This document shows positions 55,269-62,680 of a stretch of DNA of 64,000 nt, piece after piece. This DNA is from an uncultured Flavobacterium sp. (GTDB lineage Bacteria; Bacteroidota; Bacteroidia; Flavobacteriales; Flavobacteriaceae): the NCBI RefSeq assembly GCF_951805225.1, contig NZ_OX638201.1, forward strand, positions 2,232,001 through 2,296,000, in the 5' to 3' direction. The position numbers and the translations under genes were made by a program. Below the pieces are notes generated by a model, which worked only from the letters and a program-made list of their open reading frames with translations, was not told the origin of the DNA and did not search any database. The first letter of the stretch is position 1. The number at the start of each line of letters is the position of its first letter.

Positions 55269-58217
55269 CTATTTTGGTAATTTAATAAAGAAGGTTGTAC
55301 CTTTAGTCAGTTCACTTTCTATCCAAATGTTTCCTTTGTAATTCTCGACTATTTTTTTTACTATAGACAATCCAATACCTGTTGATTTTTTATTAGATGT
55401 AAAAGACTGAAATATTTTAAAAATTTTTTCCTGATTCTCTGTAGCAATTCCAGGACCATTATCCTTAATAGCAAAAATATAATGCTTTTTTTCCTCTTCA
55501 AAACTTATTTGAATAATTCCGAGAGGCTTATCAATATAATTCACCGCATTGCTGATGATATTTAGAAACAACTGTTGCATTCTAAATCGCTCAGCTTTGA
55601 TTGTCGGTAGTTCGTTTTTTACTATAACTTCAATATTCTTAGGTATATGAATAATATCAATTATTTTATTGATTTCAACATTCAAATTAATATTCTCAGT
55701 AATCATCTCAATATCATCTACTTTAGAATAAGTTAGAATTCCTTCAATCAAATGATCCATTTTCTCGACTTTGTCTTCAATCATATCAAGATATTGACTC
55801 GTTTGCGCATTAAACTCTTTTTCATTATCTTCTTTAATCCATGTAACTAAAGAATGTATGCTCTGTAGTGGTGACTTTAAATCATGCGATACAATTTGAG
55901 CATAATCATTGAGCTGCTCGTTCTGTTTTTCTAATTTTTTAAGTAATTCTTCTTTTTGCAATTCCAGGCTCTTTTGTCGAGTTATGTCTAAATGTATAAC
56001 TATCGAACCAATTACTTCACCATTTACATTATAATTTGGAGCGCCGCTAATTAACCAATATCTTGTTTCTCCTTTTTTATTGATAGAAGTAACTTCATAC
56101 GAATCTGACTTACCTTTAACCCGTTCTTTATTTTTAAAATTTACTAATTTTTTATCCTCAGGATGCAACAAAATTTCAGATGCATTGTTGCCTAACAAAT
56201 CAATTAAAGAGAAACCACTCATATCACAAAAAGACTGATTGGCTAATTGTATTACGTCATCCATATCCACTTCCAATAAACCCATATTCATATTGGCAAT
56301 AATATTTCTATATTTTTCTTTTTCTGCTTCTAGACTTTCTTTGTACTTTTTCTTGATGGTAATATCTTCAAAACTCCATAAATGACCATCATTTTTCTTG
56401 CCTTTGGCTATCGGAATAAAACTCCTTTCGTAAACGCGTCCATCGGCCAATTCAATTTCTTCAGAAAAGACGTTTTTTTTATTTCTTAAAATTTCTTCTA
56501 CCCTTTCAATAAATTCATCTGGTCTTTTAAAAAAGTGTTTATTTTCTTCAGTAGCCATTTTAGAATCAAAACCTATCATCTCTTCTGGTTCTCCTTTAAA
56601 ATCGAATAAATTACAAAACCTTTTATTGGCAATTAGCACCTTTCTATCCTCATCTTCTAGTAAAATGCCTGATTGAAGATTGGTTATTAATGACGTTAAA
56701 CGATTCTCAGAATCTATAAGCTGTTGATTGAACTCTTTTTCTTGGCTTATATTTTCTTCGATAGCAAAATATTTAATCACCTCTCCTTGTTTGTTATGAA
56801 GCGCCTGTCCTTGTACTCTAACCCAGTATTTCTTTTTATATTTTGTATAATTTAAGATCTCACAAGTAAAAGGAAGTCCTTGTTTTATTTGATTCTTTAA
56901 ATAAGCAATCGTTTTTGGATTGGTTGCTTCACCTTGTAATAAACGACCAGGACTCTTACCAATCAATTCTTCCTTGGAGTAGCCAGTCATTGTGGTAAAA
57001 CTACTATTGGCCCACTCAATTTTACCTTCACTGTCGCAAATAATGACTGCACTAATATTTTTATCTGCTATCGAGGAAAGTAATAAAACTTGTTCTTCTT
57101 TTTGTTTATCTTCAGAAATATCCTCAATCATTGCAAAATATTGAATCACCTTTTTGGAGGAATCAAAAATGGGTTGTCCCACTGTTTTAGACCAAAAAGT
57201 GCCACCGTTTTTTTTAGCATGCAAAATTTCTACTTCAAAAGTATTTCCCTCGTAAAATGCATTGATCATTCTGTGAATCTCCTCTTTATTCGATAGAGCG
57301 TCCGAACCTACTTCAACAGGTGTTTTACCAATGATTTCATCGTTCTCATATCCTGTCAATTTAAGATATGCATCATTACACCAAAATATCTTTCCATCCG
57401 GATAAGTGAATACAATGCCGTTTTTATTCGTTTTTGCTACCAAGGACAACTTATTTAGCTCTTCTTGATTTCTTTTTTGTTCTGTAATATCACGTCCATA
57501 GATATTTACACAGCCCTCTTGTTGCAGACTTTTACAAACAAAAGAATAGCACTTACCATTATTCTCCGCCTCAAACATCCATCTTTCTTTTCTCTTATCA
57601 ATTTGATGAATGATAAATTTTAAAAAATCCTCAATTTCATAATCAATTCCCTGAAATATAAGATTTTTTAAATCTTCGGCTGCTGGATTCATTTTTAATA
57701 GATGACCCTCAAAATCAATGCGAATTAATGGATCTGGACTTTGAGTAGTAAAAAGAGCAATATCAACAATTTTCTTATTGGCTTCTTTTAATTGATTTTC
57801 TTGCTGATGTATTGTATTCAAAGAATTTTGTAATGCTGCATCGTAGTGAGCGAAATCATAAAGAGAGATTTTTTTTTCTTCAAAATAATTCAAGGAAGTA
57901 TGCGATAGGCTACCTATAAATAAATAGCCATTTTCATAGTTTTCAAATTGTCCTCGAAGCGAAATTTTATCTTTAACAGATTCTATTATAACTAATTGAT
58001 TGGTAACTTTATAAAAATTGTCAACATTTAGCTCTTCGATAAATGGATTGGTAATTGTAAATGATCTCAGGAAATATCCTCTGCATTTTAAGTCCGGAAG
58101 CACTTTGATTAAACCTTCACCTCGGTCTTGAATAAGTAAGTTGTGGTCTAGTAAAACATAAAAAGGGAAAATCCTATTGAATGTTTCACTATCAAAATGA
58201 AATTGAGAATTTTCCAT
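55269..58217 (-). CDS. Multi-PAS histidine kinase with HNOBA-like N-terminal domain
   Basis: The 982-aa product has no membrane helices. Residues about 8-145 resemble the HNOBA domain that partners haem-NO-binding sensors: FPFYVLLDHNLLIQDRG, LRGQFENYENGYLFIGS and ISLYDFAHYDAAL match its typical segments. Then come about five PAS/PAC units (roughly 155-250, 262-372, 380-495, 505-625, 640-755), a HisKA domain (His about 770 in YAQIVSHDLKSPL) and an ATPase domain (N box NIISNAVNYI, DNGPGI, GIGLSIV). No H-NOX domain is fused to it and none is encoded in the window. It is first in the operon with FIST, kinase and Hpt. The start is supported by a strong Shine-Dalgarno sequence, rare in this group. 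No receiver is attached, so output must go through separate proteins. Confidence 0.9.
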   Translation of the reverse strand: MENSQFHFDSETFNRIFPFYVLLDHNLLIQDRGEGLIKVLPDLKCRGYFLRSFTITNPFIEELNVDNFYKVTNQLVIIESVKDKISLRGQFENYENGYLFIGSLSHTSLNYFEEKKISLYDFAHYDAALQNSLNTIHQQENQLKEANKKIVDIALFTTQSPDPLIRIDFEGHLLKMNPAAEDLKNLIFQGIDYEIEDFLKFIIHQIDKRKERWMFEAENNGKCYSFVCKSLQQEGCVNIYGRDITEQKRNQEELNKLSLVAKTNKNGIVFTYPDGKIFWCNDAYLKLTGYENDEIIGKTPVEVGSDALSNKEEIHRMINAFYEGNTFEVEILHAKKNGGTFWSKTVGQPIFDSSKKVIQYFAMIEDISEDKQKEEQVLLLSSIADKNISAVIICDSEGKIEWANSSFTTMTGYSKEELIGKSPGRLLQGEATNPKTIAYLKNQIKQGLPFTCEILNYTKYKKKYWVRVQGQALHNKQGEVIKYFAIEENISQEKEFNQQLIDSENRLTSLITNLQSGILLEDEDRKVLIANKRFCNLFDFKGEPEEMIGFDSKMATEENKHFFKRPDEFIERVEEILRNKKNVFSEEIELADGRVYERSFIPIAKGKKNDGHLWSFEDITIKKKYKESLEAEKEKYRNIIANMNMGLLEVDMDDVIQLANQSFCDMSGFSLIDLLGNNASEILLHPEDKKLVNFKNKERVKGKSDSYEVTSINKKGETRYWLISGAPNYNVNGEVIGSIVIHLDITRQKSLELQKEELLKKLEKQNEQLNDYAQIVSHDLKSPLQSIHSLVTWIKEDNEKEFNAQTSQYLDMIEDKVEKMDHLIEGILTYSKVDDIEMITENINLNVEINKIIDIIHIPKNIEVIVKNELPTIKAERFRMQQLFLNIISNAVNYIDKPLGIIQISFEEEKKHYIFAIKDNGPGIATENQEKIFKIFQSFTSNKKSTGIGLSIVKKIVENYKGNIWIESELTKGTTFFIKLPK

Positions 58218-58224
58218 GTTGTTA

Positions 58225-58232
58225 CCTCCTTA
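58225..58232 (-). promoter_or_regulatory. Canonical Shine-Dalgarno site of the PAS kinase gene
   Basis: On the minus strand TAAGGAGG stands 7 bp before the ATG at 58217. Flavobacteria seldom use such sites because their ribosome hides the anti-Shine-Dalgarno end. The match is therefore notable and fixes the start. Confidence 0.7.
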
Positions 58233-58509
58233 GTTTTAAAAATTTCATGAATACGGCATCTGAATACATTCTATTATTTCGAATGTTTTTGATTACGAAA
58301 AGTAGATAAGACTACTGCTAAACCCAACTCAAATTCCAGCTATTCAACTCTTTTAGAATTGTAACGTAAAGTACTACTTTTTTCTTACACTACAAATGTT
58401 TTAAATCTCAAGTGGTTTTCAATTTGTTTATGACATAAAAAACAAAAAATATTTTAAAGCTTTAATTCTTATCTCTAGTACTAGATTCAAAAAATAACGC
58501 TACTTATTT

Positions 58510-58923
58510 TTACTGAGAAATTAATTCATTCGTGCTCCAATAATCTAGTATTTTTTTTATCCTATCTACATAATCCTCATATTTCAAAGGCTTTAAAATG
58601 TAGCCCGCAATACCTATTTTATAACACTCCATCACGTCTCTATGATTGTTAGAAGTAGTTAAGATAATTGCTGGTATATATTTTAATACATCATCTGCTT
58701 TTAAGATAGATAAAAACTCGATACCGTTTAGTTTAGGCATATTAAGGTCTAAAATAATAACATCTGGTATTATTTCTTTCCTTTTTAATACATCAACTGC
58801 TTCTTCTCCATTATTTGCTTCAATGATGCGATGATTGAGTTCTAAACTTTTTAGTACTCTATTGAATTTCATTACTTCAATTGCATCATCTTCTATTAAT
58901 AGTATATTCAACGATTTTGCCAT
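58510..58923 (-). CDS. Stand-alone receiver (Rcp1/CheY-type response regulator)
   Basis: The open frame reaches 58965 through a TTG codon, but a -7 box (58963-58970) overlaps that point. The ATG at 58923 gives MAKSLNILLIEDD, so 137 aa is chosen. Acidic residues are Asp12 and Asp13, the phospho-acceptor is Asp59 in VIILDLNMPKLNG, and Lys at about 109 lies in YILKPLKYED. No output domain is present. Receivers of this Rcp1 type usually pair with PAS or GAF kinases such as those encoded on both sides. It lies 293 bp upstream of the PAS kinase on the same strand, with its own promoter. Confidence 0.9.
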   Translation of the reverse strand: MAKSLNILLIEDDAIEVMKFNRVLKSLELNHRIIEANNGEEAVDVLKRKEIIPDVIILDLNMPKLNGIEFLSILKADDVLKYIPAIILTTSNNHRDVMECYKIGIAGYILKPLKYEDYVDRIKKILDYWSTNELISQ

Positions 58924-58962
58924 TTTATTAATTTTAAAGTTTGATGCATACTTATTCAACTT

Positions 58963-58970
58963 CAAAGGTA
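58963..58970 (-). promoter_or_regulatory. -7 box of the receiver gene
   Basis: On the minus strand TACCTTTG, a perfect TAnnTTTG. A start near 58956 leaves a leader of about 33 nt before the ATG at 58923. Confidence 0.55.
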
Positions 58971-59019
58971 TTTATTCCTTTTAAAGCAAGAGTCTTTTTT
59001 AGTTAATTCATAATAAAGT

Positions 59020-59049
59020 GTAGACAACTGCAAAAAAAGTGTCGACGAA
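59020..59049. promoter_or_regulatory. LytTR-like direct repeat upstream of the receiver gene
   Basis: GTAGACAAC (59020-59028) and GTCGACGAA (59041-59049) are exactly 21 bp apart, the same spacing as in the repeats at 42.1 and 59.3 kb. The distance to the receiver's -7 box is 50-80 bp, longer than in the three matched promoters. GTCGAC is its own complement, so orientation is uncertain. Confidence 0.4.
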
Positions 59050-59324
59050 TGGTATTTTATATGTAATTCATTCATAAAAAATATCCGGAAGCCAGTAAAA
59101 ACGAAATCTAAAAAGGGATCCTAATACTTCAATCTAATTTTTATCGAATAGCCATTGCATCTGATTTTTAAAATTTCTTATATATAAGTAGAACGTCTGT
59201 AACTATATAATAAGTAAACTGAATATTAAAAAAAACAAAAAAAAGGACGATTTCCATTTTTAATATTAATTTATCGACACAAAATCATAATCAACTGTAA
59301 TTCAGACATAAATATTGATTATTG

Positions 59325-59388
59325 ATCGACAGCAAACTGCTATTCATCGAAAAAACAAAAAACAATTCTTATAATCGTCTTAGATTTG
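59325..59388 (+). promoter_or_regulatory. LytTR-type promoter, copy C
   Basis: ATCGACAGC (59325) and ATCGAAAAA (59346) are 21 bp apart. TAGATTTG (59381-59388) starts 35 bp after the second repeat, followed by TGTCAGAATTAAGG. The whole 59287-59440 stretch aligns with 42070-42225. It reads toward the small ORFs and the conserved element at 59828-60130. Confidence 0.6.
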
Positions 59389-59460
59389 TGTCAGAATTAA
59401 GGAACAAAAAAAATCAAAATAAAAATTAATAAAATAATTATTTCCAAAAACAATTTAACA

Positions 59461-59523
59461 ATGTCAGCAGTGATTGCAACTTCGATAGATAATCTATTCG
59501 ATTTAGTAAACACTCAAAATTAA
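59461..59523 (+). CDS. Possible 20-aa leader peptide after LytTR promoter C
   Basis: ATG at 59461 opens a 20-codon frame (MSAVIATSIDNLFDLVNTQN) about 65 bp after the expected transcript start, with an A-rich run before it. It has a sensible amphipathic composition but is too short to judge. The equivalent position after promoter A opens an unrelated 19-codon frame (MKFPEYVIL...). Confidence 0.2.
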   Translation: MSAVIATSIDNLFDLVNTQN

Positions 59524-59571
59524 AACTATTTATTAACAAGAAATGAAGTTTCATTCAAATACCACTGAAAA

Positions 59572-59811
59572 ATGAAAACAGCAATTACTTTAGCAAACAC
59601 AATTCCTATTGGAATCAAATCTGAGCACTATTTAGTATTCTCCATGATTATTATAACTATTGGAAAAAACCTAGAGCCAAAGATCCCTATCGAAGCAAAC
59701 ACTTTGATTATAATTTTTTTAGCCATTTCATTAATCGGAATAACACTTCAAATTGTTAATAACCGTTTAAAAAAGAAAATTTTATTCGATACATTTCAAA
59801 AACGGTATTAG
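59572..59811 (+). CDS. Small membrane protein of unknown function
   Basis: The 79-aa product has two hydrophobic stretches (about 20-32 and 43-62, the latter TLIIIFLAISLIGITLQIV) and a basic end (NNRLKKK). It follows promoter C by about 180 bp and occupies the part absent from the shorter 42-kb copy, so it may be cargo inserted between promoter and conserved element. No family is recognised. Being the only plus-strand gene between 52.5 and 64 kb favours dependence on that promoter. It could be a chance ORF, since the region is AT-rich. Confidence 0.4.
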   Translation: MKTAITLANTIPIGIKSEHYLVFSMIIITIGKNLEPKIPIEANTLIIIFLAISLIGITLQIVNNRLKKKILFDTFQKRY

Positions 59812-59827
59812 TTACCATAAGTTATAG

Positions 59828-60130
59828 TATCAAGCAAAGAATTTTTTATAAGTTATTTGAAAAATGACAAACTAAAACTAATTTTTGTTTCATTTTTGTC
59901 ACTGCCATTACCCTGTTTGCGCCAATATTGTTCCACTATTGCAGTTACTTCCAGAATTACATTGCCATTTATTGTTGTACTTTGCGCTTTTAAAAATCAA
60001 TTTTGAAATTGCCTACACCTTCAAAAAAGAGTTGCTAAGTACCAAAAAATATTACCGCCTTTTTTGCCCAAAAAGCTCTGAGCTTTTATCCAAATTAAAA
60101 TCATTAAAAGGCGATGTAATTCTAGTGAAG
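59828..60130 (+). ncRNA. Conserved ~300-bp element closed by an inverted repeat, copy C
   Basis: Partner of 42250-42550. CTTCCAGAATTACATTGCC (59948-59966) faces GGCGATGTAATTCTAGTGAAG (60110-60130). One pair that is U-A in the 42-kb copy is U-G here, which keeps an RNA helix. A 97-codon frame (59885-60178) crosses it but starts with TTG, and one-base gaps against the other copy break that frame. A structured RNA is favoured over a protein. Confidence 0.45.
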
Positions 60131-60228
60131 TGCTATTTTCTTGCTTCACAAACAAATTTTCGATACTACTTTTATTAAAAGAAAAAGTAAAATGCTTGTT
60201 GTAGGCTGATAAAATCTTCCGTCAAAAA

Positions 60229-61443
60229 TTAACAGTTATACTCTTTTGGTAAAACAAAACAAAAGCAAGCACCTTTTTTATTATCTTCTCTATTCTTCAA
60301 ATAAATAGTACCCACTACTCGATCTACTATGGCTTTTATTGTTGACAAGCCAATACCGGCATTTTTACCATATTTTGAGTTAACTGTTTCAAACAACTCA
60401 AATACTTTTAACCAATATTTTTCTGGTATACCTGGCCCATCATCTTCATAAACAAAAGAATAATTAGTTTCATTTTCTGTTAGTGAAATCCAAACATTAC
60501 ATTCTTCTTTGTCGGTATGTTTCGTTGTATTTGATAAAAGATTTTGAATAATTTGAACAAAACCTATTTTTGAATGCCTTATAAAGGTATCGCAATTCCT
60601 AAAATTTATATGAGTCGGAATATGTAAAGCACCATTATTAACTATATATTGAATAGTGCTTTCGACATTAAAATCTTCAAAACAAATTTGATCGTTACTA
60701 ACTTTTGTATATTCTAAGATTCCATTAATTAAGAAATCCATGTATTCATTTCGAGAATAAATTAAATCGATGCAAGCTTCTAATTCTGTGTCTTCAAGGA
60801 GTGTTTTATAATCTTCTTTTATAAAAATTAATAATGAATTTATACCTCGTATTGGTACTTTTAAATCATGAGTAAGCCGATAAGCAAATTGGTCCAACTG
60901 CACATTTTTTTTAATAATTTCATCATTCAAATCTTCTAAAAATCTATTTTTTTTACGAAGTTCAAATTGCGAAATCACTTGATTGGCCAATGCCTTTAAT
61001 GATTCTTGTTGGTTCTCTGTAAGACCTTCTCTTGGTTTTGTATCAATAACACAAAGCGTCCCTAAAGAATAACCGTCTTTGGTATTTAACGGAGCGCCTG
61101 CATAAAACACTACGTTTGGGTCATTAATTGTTAACGGATTATCATGAAACCTTTCGTCTTTAGTGGCATCCGGAATAATAAATAATTCATCCGGTGTGTT
61201 TATTGCATGTGCACAAAAAGCAAAATCCCTTGGAGTTTCGGTTGCATTTAAACCATGATGCGATTTGAACCATTGTCGATTATGATCAACTAAAGTGACC
61301 AATGCGATGGGTGTACCACAAATTTGTGCTGCTATTTTGGTTAAGGCATCATACTCATCTTCAGGCAATGTATCTAGTATTTTATAAGCATCTAAGGCTT
61401 CGAAACGAAGATGCTCGTTATCTGGTATTTCAGGTTTGTGCAT
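60229..61443 (-). CDS. GAF-domain histidine kinase
   Basis: The 404-aa soluble product has a GAF domain (about 20-165) with the segment EYDALTKIAAQICGTPIALV and, later, DFAFCAHAI and YAGAPLNTKDGYSLGTLCVID, the form common in bacterial GAF kinases. A HisKA domain follows (YRLTHDLKVPI, His about 192) and an ATPase domain (LLSNTTKH as N box, DDGPGI, AGIGLSTI). It has no receiver. It lies on the same strand as the signalling genes to the left but 1.3 kb away with its own promoter. The stand-alone receiver is a possible partner. The N box is slightly unusual (LLSNTTKHT). Confidence 0.9.
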   Translation of the reverse strand: MHKPEIPDNEHLRFEALDAYKILDTLPEDEYDALTKIAAQICGTPIALVTLVDHNRQWFKSHHGLNATETPRDFAFCAHAINTPDELFIIPDATKDERFHDNPLTINDPNVVFYAGAPLNTKDGYSLGTLCVIDTKPREGLTENQQESLKALANQVISQFELRKKNRFLEDLNDEIIKKNVQLDQFAYRLTHDLKVPIRGINSLLIFIKEDYKTLLEDTELEACIDLIYSRNEYMDFLINGILEYTKVSNDQICFEDFNVESTIQYIVNNGALHIPTHINFRNCDTFIRHSKIGFVQIIQNLLSNTTKHTDKEECNVWISLTENETNYSFVYEDDGPGIPEKYWLKVFELFETVNSKYGKNAGIGLSTIKAIVDRVVGTIYLKNREDNKKGACFCFVLPKEYNC

Positions 61444-61474
61444 ATAACTGAATTTTTATTTTTTTCTATTATAC

Positions 61475-61482
61475 CAAACGTA
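61475..61482 (-). promoter_or_regulatory. -7 box of the GAF kinase gene
   Basis: On the minus strand TACGTTTG, a perfect TAnnTTTG, about 32 bp before the start codon at 61443. Confidence 0.5.
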
Positions 61483-61727
61483 ATTATGTAAGGAAGTTCT
61501 ATTTCTTTTAACGATAAAAATAACTAATTTTCCTTAATAATATACCTAATTATTTTAAAACTAGCCTACATATAAAATTCAATCTTGTTCAAAGCGAATT
61601 TGTTTGTATCAAAATGAGGCTTCATTTTGTTCTTACTATCCCGTTTACCCTAATCCTACTTTAAATATATTAGTTTTTTTCTTACAAATTATCAAAAGGT
61701 TTTCTATTTAATCGGATATATATTCCT

Positions 61728-62558
61728 TCAATAACTCAATTCTACATAAGCAGGCAAATGGTCGGATGGATATTTTAAGTCTTTTGAATCACTTAAAACA
61801 GCAAATTTTTCTACTTTAAAACCAGTATCTTTAGATATCAAAATATAATCCAGCAATCGTGTTACGGGTTCATTGTGCTTAAAACCGTTAAAAGTTCCAG
61901 AAGGACCAAAAGGTAGTGTTTTTGAAACTTCTCTGGTATCTTTCATTTCTTTCTTTAGAAGAAAAATGCCCTCTGATTCAGGCTCTGAATTTAAATCTCC
62001 AGTAAAAATGACCGAATAATTTTTATTATTCACTTCTTTAATTTTAGCAAGAATAAGTTTTATACCATTAATTTTTGCCTGTTCACCAACATGATCTAAA
62101 TGGGTATTGAAAATCCAGAAAAGCTGCTTGGTTTTTAGATCTTTAAACAAAGCATAGGTGCAAACTCTTTTATATGCCGCATCCCAACCCAAAGAAATTT
62201 CACCGGGTGTTTCTGAAAGCCAAAATGTTTTATTTAAAAGCATTTTTAAACGATCTCTATTATAAAAAATAGTAGAGGATTCCCCTTTTCCAACACCTTC
62301 TCTTCCTATACCAACAAAACTATATTGAGCAAGGTTACTTGCAATATCATTTACCTGATTTGGTGCCGCTTCCTGAATTCCAAATACATCGGGCTGATAA
62401 AACTGAATTTGGGATGTAAAAAAATCTTTGCGGTGGCTCCAGTCATTATCCCCATCAACTGCTAGGTCTACACGAATATTGTAAGTCATTATTTTTAAAT
62501 TCTGTCCATTGATTTGCATGGCCAAAAGAATCACTATCAAAAATTTTACTCTTCTCAT
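61728..62558 (-). CDS. Exported endonuclease/exonuclease/phosphatase-family protein
   Basis: The 276-aa product has a signal peptide (cut near INGQ, residue 19). The EEP fold motifs appear in order: TYNIRVD, GIQEA with the metal-binding Glu, NTHLDHVG, GDLNSEPES, LLDYILIS and SDHLPAYVEL with the final Asp-His pair. The enzyme superfamily includes nucleases, sphingomyelinases and inositol phosphatases; close exported relatives in Bacteroidota often sit beside SusC/SusD loci, as here. It lies on the same strand as the SusD-like gene, separated by a terminator, so it may have its own promoter. All catalytic residues are present. Substrate not readable. Confidence 0.85.
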   Translation of the reverse strand: MRRVKFLIVILLAMQINGQNLKIMTYNIRVDLAVDGDNDWSHRKDFFTSQIQFYQPDVFGIQEAAPNQVNDIASNLAQYSFVGIGREGVGKGESSTIFYNRDRLKMLLNKTFWLSETPGEISLGWDAAYKRVCTYALFKDLKTKQLFWIFNTHLDHVGEQAKINGIKLILAKIKEVNNKNYSVIFTGDLNSEPESEGIFLLKKEMKDTREVSKTLPFGPSGTFNGFKHNEPVTRLLDYILISKDTGFKVEKFAVLSDSKDLKYPSDHLPAYVELSY

Positions 62559-62610
62559 AACTTTATTTTTATTCTGTATTGAATTGAATTATTATTTTCT
62601 ATTATTTGCC

Positions 62611-62646
62611 AATAAAAACGCTGCTCTAATTATAAAGAGCAGCGTT
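62611..62646 (-). terminator. Terminator after the SusD-like gene
   Basis: AACGCTGCTCT and AGAGCAGCGTT pair perfectly over an eight-base loop; on the minus strand TTTTTATT follows. It separates the SusD-like gene from the EEP gene. Confidence 0.85.
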
Positions 62647-62680
62647 AAAAAAAACAAAACTAATCAATATGGTCTTTTTG

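Noticed and set aside
58924..58965. TTG start of the stand-alone receiver
   Set aside because: A perfect -7 box overlaps it, and the ATG at 58923 gives the normal receiver N-terminus.
59885..60178. 97-codon plus-strand ORF over the conserved element
   Set aside because: It begins with TTG, and one-base gaps against the 42-kb copy break the frame. Inverted-repeat structure explains the conservation better.
61482..61536. LytTR-like repeat before the GAF kinase promoter
   Set aside because: ATCGTTAAA sits 33 bp before the -7 box, but the partner 21 bp further up (TAAGGAAAA) does not match the motif; likely chance.
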